Below are positions 47,934-55,641 of a stretch of 64,000 nucleotides of DNA, in pieces (within the stretch, counting starts at the first letter, position 1; every line of letters begins with the position of its first letter). Location: positions 248,001-312,000 of the forward strand of contig NZ_PVBN01000003.1 in the NCBI RefSeq assembly GCF_002968635.1, in the 5' to 3' direction. A program made the translations under genes and the position numbers. The stretch is from Neorhizobium alkalisoli (GTDB taxonomy: Bacteria; Pseudomonadota; Alphaproteobacteria; Rhizobiales; Rhizobiaceae). The notes beneath the pieces are model-generated. The model did not search any database. It was given only the letters and a program-made list of their open reading frames with translations, and was not told where the DNA came from.

Positions 47934-47942
47934 TGTTCGTCC

Positions 47943-49193
47943 TCAGATAATTTTCGTGATTGTGGAGATGCTGCTGACGGGGATCGAATACATCCGACTC
48001 TTTGGACCCGGCAGAGCCATGGCTGCAGGGCGTTCAAGGAAGAAGTCGTAGATGTGGCACAACTTCCGTCCCACCCCATCGAGGGCCTCCAGCAACTGGT
48101 CAACGTCGTCGACAAAACGAATTTCGATCTGGTGCTCTTGGGTCTGCGGGCTCTGAACGTGATCGTTGCGGAAGGGCGATCCGCGATATGGGTAACCGTC
48201 TACGAAAACGGTTCCAGTATCGAAGAGCTCGTTCTTGACTTGCATGATGAGTTTTTCATCCGCGCCGCGTAGCAGGATGAATGGCGCGTAGCGCTCGGAA
48301 TTCTGGATGCGGCGCTTCTTAGCCGAACTCCACTTGTTGCCGATTGCCCTGAGCTGGTCGCAAACGACCGAACCCTCTGTTGCCGCATCGCATTCAATGA
48401 TGAAAGCACGGACAATTCCTGCGCCGTTTGTGGGCGAGAAATAGAGGCGTTTCATATGCTTCGCGTACTCGCTTGCATCCTTCTCTCGGAGAAGCCAACG
48501 ATTATGGACAGCTTGGGTGCCCTTAAGCAGTTCCTGCAGGGCACGACGGGTTGTCTTGCGGTCGTTGTGATCTTTTTTCGTGGCAAGTGTGGCAATGTAG
48601 TCGAAGGCCATTGGATAGTGAAAGCCTTCGGCCTCAAACGCGGAGACATTTTGGTTTTTCCGTATTTCCTCGATAACGATGTTGCGATGTTCAGAAAATT
48701 CCTTCGAGATTTGTATTTTGAAGCTCTTGCAGAATGCCTCGATAAGTCCATCTGGCGCGGCCATGTCGTCGAGTAAGGACTTCTTTTCGTAGGATTTCGT
48801 ACCGTCAGCCGCCTTCACTTCCTTCCGGTATTCCATCACCGATTTGAAGCGCTCGACGGAAAGCTCACCAGTATCGATCTTAACTTCCGCAAAGTGCCCG
48901 TACAGCAGGTATTTTCTGCCTGCGCGTTGTGCTTCTTCGAGCCCCTGGAAATGAACAAAGAGCTTATGCAGGGGATCACGCAGCACCGAGTCTGTCAGGT
49001 TCTGCTCCGCGTAGTATTTTACCTGGCTGTAAATAACGCCTTCGTCCGTGTAGCGGTCAAAGTCTTCAATGCCCTCAATGACGACGTTTTCGTCTAGGCC
49101 CGCATTCAAGATTTCAAGCAAGGCAGCGTCGAGCTGGTAAAAATAGCCCCTGATCGAAGCTGTTGCTTCGCGTTTTTTGTCGACCTCCAGCAT
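47943..49193 (-). CDS. DUF4297/Cap4-like nuclease-domain protein, partner of HerA
   Basis: Protein of 416 residues. The N-terminal region ATASIRGYFYQLDAALLEIL, VVIEGIEDFDRY and GVIYSQVKYYAEQNLTDSVL has the E...D...QxK arrangement of the PD-(D/E)XK nuclease fold of DUF4297 proteins. The C-terminal part (about 200-416) is unassigned. The pair with the downstream HerA gene (9-base gap) marks a DUF4297-HerA-like two-component system expected to degrade DNA during infection; activity is inferred from the family. Confidence 0.82.
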   Translation of the reverse strand: MLEVDKKREATASIRGYFYQLDAALLEILNAGLDENVVIEGIEDFDRYTDEGVIYSQVKYYAEQNLTDSVLRDPLHKLFVHFQGLEEAQRAGRKYLLYGHFAEVKIDTGELSVERFKSVMEYRKEVKAADGTKSYEKKSLLDDMAAPDGLIEAFCKSFKIQISKEFSEHRNIVIEEIRKNQNVSAFEAEGFHYPMAFDYIATLATKKDHNDRKTTRRALQELLKGTQAVHNRWLLREKDASEYAKHMKRLYFSPTNGAGIVRAFIIECDAATEGSVVCDQLRAIGNKWSSAKKRRIQNSERYAPFILLRGADEKLIMQVKNELFDTGTVFVDGYPYRGSPFRNDHVQSPQTQEHQIEIRFVDDVDQLLEALDGVGRKLCHIYDFFLERPAAMALPGPKSRMYSIPVSSISTITKII

Positions 49194-49785
49194 CGCGCAC
49201 CCCGAATCAATCCCCGATTGGGATCATAGGCTAAAGGCCGCGAAAAACGCGAGTGCAGCTATTTGCGCCGATGAGAATCTGTTTGACTATATCAGTTGCA
49301 CCGCAGTGAAATCCGCTCGGCCATTCGCGATAGGAAATTTGATGCATTATGAACATTTGAATGTCATTCGGGAGGAAATTTGTGCCCAAATCTTGAAGTC
49401 AAGTGGGCAAGGCAACCTTAAGCGCGTGTGGAATTTACACATAGACATGGTAATAAGCTTCATAGTGGCTGGTGATACGAAAGGCTTGGCACTTCGTCTG
49501 AAGCGAATCGCTGAAATGGACGAACTTCTCCTCTCAACTGAACACCAAAGAATTGTCTCAGCCGCAGAATATATTCTGACTTCTTGGGTGATGCTTGAGC
49601 AGACGCATGGCGCTGGCTCCCTGCTCAACTACAGGGACATATTAAAGTGTTCAGCGCCATGGGTGTATGGCGTATCCAACATCGAGAATGCTAAAAACTT
49701 TCAGTCCACTAACGTCCGGGACCCTTCTGACCCATTCTGGGCGCTTCAATTTGTGCAAGAGCCTTCGATAGATCGCGCAGCTTGA
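49177..49785 (+). CDS. Hypothetical protein, divergent from the DUF4297 gene
   Basis: A 202-residue frame, unrecognised. The most protein-like part is LMHYEHLNVIREEICAQILK and then RLKRIAEMDELLLSTEHQRI, predicted helical. The first codon TTG at 49177 overlaps the divergent DUF4297 start; the true start may be ATG 49342 or another internal codon. The 3' end overlaps the convergent gene below by 77 bases. It is supported by codon usage and lack of a competing frame, not by homology. Confidence 0.5.
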   Translation: MSTSSIAHPESIPDWDHRLKAAKNASAAICADENLFDYISCTAVKSARPFAIGNLMHYEHLNVIREEICAQILKSSGQGNLKRVWNLHIDMVISFIVAGDTKGLALRLKRIAEMDELLLSTEHQRIVSAAEYILTSWVMLEQTHGAGSLLNYRDILKCSAPWVYGVSNIENAKNFQSTNVRDPSDPFWALQFVQEPSIDRAA

Positions 49786-50092
49786 CACCTCTGAAGAAGG
49801 TTTTCCTATCTACCTGGACATAAAGTCCTCGGCCTTCTTCGAGGATTTCAGTAAGAATCACAGCACTCGAAAATTTATTTTCGATATCCTTGAGGTTTTC
49901 TTTCCATTCATCCGTGGCTTTAGAAAGCTCTTCACCGCTGGGTGTGGCGGAATCCTTGTATCTATCCAAAGCCAACAGCCCAGCAATTTTGCCAGAAAGG
50001 CCAGGACCTTTCAGGTGAACCTGGCCACCAATGAGCACTGTATAGACGCCTTCTTGGTCTTCAATTCCTTCGTAAATAACGATCAGTGACAT
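49709..50092 (-). CDS. Hypothetical protein
   Basis: A 127-residue protein, unrecognised. It reads VIYEGIEDQEGVYTVLIGGQ, then LKDIENKFSSAVILTEILEE and ends with basic residues. It overlaps the end of the plus-strand hypothetical gene tail-to-tail by 77 bases. It could be a small partner or antitoxin of that gene or of the HerA pair. No motif supports a specific role. Confidence 0.5.
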   Translation of the reverse strand: MSLIVIYEGIEDQEGVYTVLIGGQVHLKGPGLSGKIAGLLALDRYKDSATPSGEELSKATDEWKENLKDIENKFSSAVILTEILEEGRGLYVQVDRKTFFRGVKLRDLSKALAQIEAPRMGQKGPGR

Positions 50093-50405
50093 ATCGAGTA
50101 CCCTGCAATTGCACCGTTTGCGGCATCTATCGCAAAACAGTTACCGTCTCGTTCTCACTGAAGGCCGTCATCACCTTCATAAATGGCTAAAAACTAAGCG
50201 TCCTGCGCAAAACGTTTCTCACCACACAATTTCGAGCCTCTCATCCGGCGACATGCTCCTATATCTTGCCGCGTACGTGCAGCGGCCATTGGCCCATACC
50301 GGTTTTAATACCAGGGTAGCGGTCATCGCAAATTCCTATTAATCGGGGTGGTGAACCGGTGTCGATGATCGCCAAAGCAGGCTCGCGGCGGCGTCTGGCG
50401 GAAGG
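50093..50405. other. Intergenic region with one small candidate frame
   Basis: Holds the candidate small gene at 50219-50326 on the minus strand and otherwise nothing I recognise. It probably separates two transcription units. Confidence 0.35.
50219..50326 (-). CDS. Small candidate gene (35 codons)
   Basis: ATG at 50326 is preceded by AGGAATTTGCG, a fair ribosome site. The product would be MTATLVLKPVWANGRCTYAA followed by RYRSMSPDERLEIVW. Too short for a family assignment and possibly chance. Confidence 0.25.
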   Translation of the reverse strand: MTATLVLKPVWANGRCTYAARYRSMSPDERLEIVW

Positions 50406-51218
50406 CTAAAGTTCGATCACGAAGTCGGGCCTGAAGCCGTTGATCTGTCGTTCCTGTCGATAGCCCCGAGGATTACAAATCACGCGCGTTTTTCCTTTGG
50501 CGTAATCGAAGAATTCGTGGACGTGTCCGTGAATCCAGAAGTCTGGCTTGCCGCGATGAATTATTTCCGACAGATCGGACGCAAAAGCCGCATTACTGGG
50601 ATGGCCTGCGAAACGCGCCAGCAACGAGCGTGGCGATGGCGCATGGTGAGACAAGACGATGGTCTTTCCGCTCCACGGCTTAGCCAACTCAGTAGCAATA
50701 AACGCTCGGCTCTCGTGATGCCGCTGAATCAGTTCACCACTGGTGACGAGCCCGGGCATCCCGTCGCTGAAAGGGTTCGACCGATAGATTTCACGGTAGT
50801 CGAGCATGTAGCGACGGCAAAAATTGACGGCGAAATCCCGGCGTTCATTGGCTGACATCTGTTCCGCTTCGACGTCGAACGGAATCTCGTAATCGGTCCA
50901 GAGCGTCGCTGCGATGACACGGATGTCGCCGATCTGGATGACCTCATTCTCCAGAATCCGAATATTGGTCCCAACGGTTGCCCGTCGTGCCGACTTCAGA
51001 ACCTGTTCAATCGAACCGCCGTAGAAATCATGGTTGCCGAGCACTGCGATGATCGGCATTGAGGGAGCAATTTTCTTCTTCAGAAAATCGAGGCTCATTT
51101 CAAGGAAGTCGGAAATGTCCCCGGCGCAAAGGCAGATATCGCCTTCTGGAATATCGAATGGTACTGAACTCAAGTCGGCATGCGTTGCATGCAGATCGCT
51201 GACGATCCACGCTTTCAT
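50406..51218 (-). CDS. Metallophosphoesterase (calcineurin-like)
   Basis: Soluble phosphoesterase of 270 residues with the standard metal ligands: SDLHATH (D8, H10), CAGDISD, VLGNHDFYGG, LSHHAPS and IHGHVHEFFD. These would bind two metal ions and hydrolyse a phosphodiester or nucleotide. It follows the FtsH-like gene by 72 bases on the same strand, and the TnsA-like gene precedes that, so the three may form one unit. The substrate is unknown. Confidence 0.85.
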   Translation of the reverse strand: MKAWIVSDLHATHADLSSVPFDIPEGDICLCAGDISDFLEMSLDFLKKKIAPSMPIIAVLGNHDFYGGSIEQVLKSARRATVGTNIRILENEVIQIGDIRVIAATLWTDYEIPFDVEAEQMSANERRDFAVNFCRRYMLDYREIYRSNPFSDGMPGLVTSGELIQRHHESRAFIATELAKPWSGKTIVLSHHAPSPRSLLARFAGHPSNAAFASDLSEIIHRGKPDFWIHGHVHEFFDYAKGKTRVICNPRGYRQERQINGFRPDFVIEL

Positions 51219-51290
51219 CTGTGGTGGCCTTTTTGAGATGTGGGGAATTGGTTGCTGGCGTGGATGCCTGCATCCACTTGAACACGGCGG

Positions 51291-53192
51291 TCAGGCCGCC
51301 GCGTCTATGTCCTTTGGACCGTCAGATGCTCCCGCCATCTTGGCAACTTGCTGGGCTGTGACTTTGCCCTTGGCTTCCAGCTCGTTGGCAATACGCTCGA
51401 CAAGGTGTCGGTTGTCCCGCATAAGCTGCTTTGCCCTCGCAAACTCGGCCTGGAGGACCTCTTCGACCCATGTGATCACGGTACTATCGACCTGGCGAAG
51501 CTTTTCCAGCTCTTCGTCCTTTTTCGCCATGCTATGCCGAAGGCGGCTTCCGAGACCCATGTAGGTCTGCAACAGGGTGGCGATCCGTGTCGCTTGTGCC
51601 AGATCGGAATTTGCACCGGCCCCTGCCCCGTCGCTGACGGCACCCATGATGACCTCCTCGGCCGCGATACCGGCGAGCAGGACAGCGATCTGGTTTCGGT
51701 AGGTCTGAACGGTACGATAGGCCACCTTCGGAAGCTCGAAATAAGCACCCCCGCCCGGAACCGTCTCGGCGTCGTTGCGGGTATGATCGATAATCATGGC
51801 ACCATGAAACGTGCCATGTTCAAGAACGGTAACGGCGGTCGTGTGTCCGGCTTCATGAACCGCAAGCGCCCGCCGGAGCTTACCTGTGATCGGGACTAGT
51901 TCCGGCAATGCCTCGACAACATCATCCATGGTCACGTTACGTCTCGCTCGTCGTGCAACTCGTTTTGCGTCGCGTGCGACCTTTGCAAGATCGGCCCCGG
52001 AAAAGCCGCTGGTCGCGGCGATTAGCCTCGAATGATGCTTCTTAGGAAGTTTTTGGCCAAGCTGCTGTTGAAGGATGGCGATCCTGTCCGTGGCGGTCGG
52101 CAGTGGGATGGCAACATGTCGATCCAATCGCCCCGGTCGCAGGATGGCGGGGTCGATCCGGTCAATGTCATTGGTCGCACCGATCATGACGACACCCTCA
52201 CGCCCGTCGATGCCGTCTAACTGTTCCAAGAATGCATTGACCACTTGGACACTGTAATCCTTGTGGTCGTGCGTGAAGGAGTTTCGGTCGCCAAAGCTAT
52301 CCAACTCATCCACGAACAAGATGCATGGCGCGCTGTCTTTGGCCTTGGCGAAATCCGCTCGCATTGCCTTAAGCAGGTCACCCAGGTGCCCGTTAGACTG
52401 CCATCGAGCCAGCGATGCCGCGATAATCCGAATACCGCATTGTCGGGCGAGCGCGGCAGCAAACTGGGTTTTGCCGACACCTGGCGGGCCGGATAATACA
52501 ATCCCTGTGTCGACCTCAGACCAATCGATAGTGCCTCGTTGCCAGTCTTTCAGGTCTTGAGCAAGTTCAAGGCCCCAGGTCTTTGCAGCTCCATAGCCGT
52601 ACATCGCCTCCAGGAGCGGCAACTCGCCCTTGTCCTTCGAGTCGTTGCCATCGAGTTTCGACGCTTTTTCCAAACGAGCCAGAGCAGTCTTGATCGGCCG
52701 TCCTCGACGAAGTGCCGCCCAGACATGGTCCAGCGGATATTTCATGGCGACTTCCGCTTCAGCAGCAGTAGCATCGATCTGATAGGCAACTCGGCAACCG
52801 ATCCGAAAATCCATTACCGAGATCGGCGCAAGATCGACTTCTACATCGATGGCCAAAGACACCTGGAGCGGAAGGTCAGCACCCTGTTCCTTAAAAATAA
52901 GGAGTCGGCGCTTATTGTTGTGGTCCGTTTCCAGCCGTTTGATGATTGCCCTCGGCTTATCGGCAGCGGCAATCATCACATAGGCGATGTCGTCTCGATC
53001 AACGGAAAGACGCAAGAGTACGGCGGCTGCGCAATTATCGTAGTCTTCACCAGATCGGTCCCGGGGCACGTTCAAAAGGACCACACTGTCATACCCGCCG
53101 ATAAAATCAGGAGCCTTTCGCAGCGCACGTTTGAGTGTGCAATACAGGGCAACATCCTGCGGGGTTTTCAGATACTGGGATGATTTGGACAC
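51291..53192 (-). CDS. Soluble FtsH-like AAA+ zinc metalloprotease
   Basis: Protein of 633 residues. The N-terminal 200 residues are unique (FIGGYDSVVLLNVPRDRSGE, IAYVMIAAADKP), with no FtsH transmembrane helices. The AAA+ core has Walker A SGPPGVGKTQFAAALA, Walker B CILFVDELDSFG and second-region-of-homology residues DPAILRPGRLDRHV. The protease part has HEAGH as the zinc site and GAGANSDLAQATRIA with the third-ligand Asp, so it should be active. GTG 53192 has AGGAG 6 bases upstream. It likely unfolds and degrades a substrate; the partner may be the TnsA-like or phosphoesterase neighbour. Lacking a membrane anchor, it is unlike housekeeping FtsH. Confidence 0.88.
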   Translation of the reverse strand: MSKSSQYLKTPQDVALYCTLKRALRKAPDFIGGYDSVVLLNVPRDRSGEDYDNCAAAVLLRLSVDRDDIAYVMIAAADKPRAIIKRLETDHNNKRRLLIFKEQGADLPLQVSLAIDVEVDLAPISVMDFRIGCRVAYQIDATAAEAEVAMKYPLDHVWAALRRGRPIKTALARLEKASKLDGNDSKDKGELPLLEAMYGYGAAKTWGLELAQDLKDWQRGTIDWSEVDTGIVLSGPPGVGKTQFAAALARQCGIRIIAASLARWQSNGHLGDLLKAMRADFAKAKDSAPCILFVDELDSFGDRNSFTHDHKDYSVQVVNAFLEQLDGIDGREGVVMIGATNDIDRIDPAILRPGRLDRHVAIPLPTATDRIAILQQQLGQKLPKKHHSRLIAATSGFSGADLAKVARDAKRVARRARRNVTMDDVVEALPELVPITGKLRRALAVHEAGHTTAVTVLEHGTFHGAMIIDHTRNDAETVPGGGAYFELPKVAYRTVQTYRNQIAVLLAGIAAEEVIMGAVSDGAGAGANSDLAQATRIATLLQTYMGLGSRLRHSMAKKDEELEKLRQVDSTVITWVEEVLQAEFARAKQLMRDNRHLVERIANELEAKGKVTAQQVAKMAGASDGPKDIDAAA

Positions 53193-53244
53193 GGGTTCTC
53201 CTCGCGGTCAGAGCCGCAAACGCAGAGCAAGATGTTTGAGGGGG

Positions 53245-53871
53245 TCAGCCGCGATAGCGGCGAACTACGGTCTCGGGGGAGATCAGAGCATCGTCGAGGT
53301 CGACGGCGACGGCACGGGAAAGGATCAAGCTGGCCAGACCAGGTATCGCTGGAACGCTTCGAAAAGCGGGAAGGCATTCAGCAACGGTCAGAGTGCCCTG
53401 ATCTTCCAGAGCGGCCAATAATCGCACACGATCATCAAGGCCTACTTCGTAACCTGCGTAGCGGAGGAGTTCTTTTGCGTTTCGAAGCCGAATGGCGGGC
53501 AGATCATCACGCTTCAGGACTTGAAATTCGTGACCAGCCGAGCGAGCGCCGTCCGGGAGCCAGGTTGGCATCTCTTCAGATTGTTCATTGGCTTGGATAA
53601 TGGTTCGGCACCCTTCCCGTTCCGCAATCAGATCGGGAAAATAGGTCTCGCCGTCATGATGGAACGATTCACCGAGACAAGACCACGATGTGACGCTGTC
53701 GTCGACATCCAAAAGGCAGGCGATGTCGCGCGCCAGTTGGTTGCGAAACGCGGCGGGGCCGGAACACCGAACCGTTTGCCGGGGATAGAAGATTTTCGTC
53801 GGAATTGATGACGCGCCACGGGCGACAATCGGCAGGATTTCCATCGGACCACTCGAATACGGTAAATTCAC
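53245..53871 (-). CDS. TnsA-like protein with apparent loss of catalytic residues
   Basis: Protein of 208 residues. The layout is TnsA-like: FRNQLARDIACLLDVDDSVT, then YFPDLIAEREGCRTII, and a C-terminal segment similar to the TnsA winged helix (LASLILSRAVAVDLDDALIS followed by PETVVRR). The Asp of FPD is kept, but the position of the catalytic Lys, about 16 residues later, is Asn (IIQANE), and the first acidic residue appears to be Gln or Asn. It is thus likely inactive, a decoy or adaptor, and lies at the head of the FtsH-like cassette. Family resemblance is my reading; a distant restriction-fold protein is an alternative. Confidence 0.5.
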   Translation of the reverse strand: MNLPYSSGPMEILPIVARGASSIPTKIFYPRQTVRCSGPAAFRNQLARDIACLLDVDDSVTSWSCLGESFHHDGETYFPDLIAEREGCRTIIQANEQSEEMPTWLPDGARSAGHEFQVLKRDDLPAIRLRNAKELLRYAGYEVGLDDRVRLLAALEDQGTLTVAECLPAFRSVPAIPGLASLILSRAVAVDLDDALISPETVVRRYRG

Positions 53872-54384
53872 TGCCTCCAGTGGAGGCGGCGGATCAGATC
53901 GATATTCGTATGGTGCGAGCCGTTTTCATCATGGACAGAACGTTTAGTGAACATGCTTCGACGGGTCAAGTGGCAAATCCCGAAAACTCGCTTATTGCCA
54001 ATCTCTGAATTAGTCATGTCGCGACTGAGCGCGGTGCAGAGGGTCACGAGATATCGGTAATTTTCATACCTGCAAGAACTTGGTTTTAAGACATGATGTA
54101 ACGGAACCGTACAAATCGCGCGGTCGCGTCGTCGGCGTTAACCATGTTTCTGGGAAAAAGCGAGACAGATCGGCAAAAAGCCGTCGGCCTCTTCCCGACG
54201 GTACCGGCGGTGTGCATTATTGAAGCATCGAAACGAACGCGAAAGCGATACTGATGCGCATAGGTCTAGAAATAGCAGGAAGGGTGCGGGTTTACCGCGA
54301 CAACCTCTAGCTCGGCCTAATCTGCCGAGCCATAGGCTGCGGCAAATCCCTCCCATAGGCGCAAGGTCGTCAAGGAGGTCGTTC
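53872..54384. other. Regulatory spacer between cargo and transposition genes
   Basis: Divergent region between the TnsA-like gene (minus) and the small gene/tnsA (plus). I see no RNA, repeat array or convincing gene. Short frames on both strands are unlike known proteins. Confidence 0.35.
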
Positions 54385-54609
54385 GTGTCGAAAACTTCAC
54401 CTACGGAAAATCGGCTCAGCTTGTCTGGTGACAAGGCTGCCGATCTCGTGCCCGCTGCAGGTCTTTTCGGCTTGCCGGTGGTCGCGCCTTTCTGTGCGAT
54501 TGTGCGAGCTATTGTCGACCATGTGCCTGACAATAGCGGCCTCCGCGTGCAGCATTCTTCCTTCGTCATCACCCCGATAGCGGGCTTCCACCTATCTCAT
54601 TCCCGCTGA
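54385..54609 (+). CDS. Small protein directly upstream of tnsA
   Basis: A 74-codon frame from GTG with an excellent ribosome site, AAGGAGG ending 6 bases before the start. The product reads LSLSGDKAADLVPAAGLFGL followed by PVVAPFCAIVRAIVDHVPDN. It lies 68 bases before tnsA on the same strand. It is possibly a small regulatory or accessory protein of the transposition operon; no family recognised. Confidence 0.45.
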   Translation: MSKTSPTENRLSLSGDKAADLVPAAGLFGLPVVAPFCAIVRAIVDHVPDNSGLRVQHSSFVITPIAGFHLSHSR

Positions 54610-54677
54610 TTTTCAGCGTTGAGCAGTGGTTTCCAGAATCGAAATAGCAGCGCAATTGCGCGCGGACGGGTGTTGAA

Positions 54678-55499
54678 ATGAAGACGAAGCGCGTCTTGCG
54701 TTACATGATCGAGGTCGATCATGGCATCGACAATTATGTCGAGGACCTTCCCTCCTCCGACCACCAGGAGTTCATTCCTGCCGGTCGTATGGTGCAGATC
54801 GAGTTCCGCGACGAAAATGGCATGATCCAGACCGATGAGGTCTGGCTTCCTCCTGGTCCGTCGACGGCGACGCATCTTCCGCCCGCCCGCACGAAGGGCC
54901 ATAGCCGTGGCTACCTCGTTGATACACGCACCAACCGTGCGGTAAGCTTTGCCAGCACCTACGAGTTTCACTGTGCGCTTGATCTCCTCATCAATAAAGC
55001 GGTCGTGGATATCGAGGATCAGCCCCCTGCCCTGCATTACATCGACGCGGAAGGGGTCAAGAGGCATCATCGCTTCGACTATCGCGCAACGCTCATGAAC
55101 GGCGTTCAGCTCGCTTTTGCGGTCAAGCCGCTCGACCAGGTCGAGTCGTCAAAGATTGAAGATATCCTTGAGCGGCTCAAGCCAAACCTTCCGGGTTTTG
55201 CGAACGCTGCCTTCCTCGTGACCGACAGGACCCTGACCCGAGACCGGGCCTGGAACGCGAAAGCAATCCTGCGGGCGTTGAAGGTGCGTGATGAACGGGA
55301 TTGCACTCGGATGCTGGCAATCATCGCGAAAATCCAGGGTGTGTTTAGCGCCTATGCAGTCGCTCGAACCTTTGAGCGTTTCGCTGACGGTCTGAACGCG
55401 ATCTGGTGCCTGATCTACGACGGCATCATCGAGTTGGCCGAACCCGACCGGAAGCTCGTCGATGCGCCCTGGGTTCGCTTCTGTAAAGCGGAGAGGTGA
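54678..55499 (+). CDS. tnsA: TnsA-family transposon endonuclease
   Basis: Makes the 5'-strand nicks that let a Tn7-like element leave its donor by cut-and-paste. The 273-residue protein has the PD-(D/E)XK triad Glu96 (STYEFHC), Asp134 (RFDYR) and Lys150 (FAVKP). The D-to-K spacing of 16 is close to that of E. coli TnsA (18). An N-terminal extension includes EVWLPPGPSTATHLPPARTK. The C-terminal part (about 180-273) would bind TnsC. With tnsB, tnsC and tniQ it forms a full cut-and-paste set, so the element need not form cointegrates. Confidence 0.85.
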   Translation: MKTKRVLRYMIEVDHGIDNYVEDLPSSDHQEFIPAGRMVQIEFRDENGMIQTDEVWLPPGPSTATHLPPARTKGHSRGYLVDTRTNRAVSFASTYEFHCALDLLINKAVVDIEDQPPALHYIDAEGVKRHHRFDYRATLMNGVQLAFAVKPLDQVESSKIEDILERLKPNLPGFANAAFLVTDRTLTRDRAWNAKAILRALKVRDERDCTRMLAIIAKIQGVFSAYAVARTFERFADGLNAIWCLIYDGIIELAEPDRKLVDAPWVRFCKAER

Positions 55500-55641
55500 G
55501 CTTCTCATGCTGGACAGTAAATCACGCCGACCCCGCCCACCGTAACGCGGTGACGTCGTCCCCGGTCTGAACGCCGGATTTGCTGAAATAGCTGAGTGAA
55601 TTTGCCCGTCTCTGCGCGGAACGGACAACTGCGTCCAAAAA

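Noticed and set aside
54138..54572. 144-codon minus-strand frame upstream of tnsA
   Set aside because: Composition is unlike a real protein and it overlaps the better supported small plus-strand gene.
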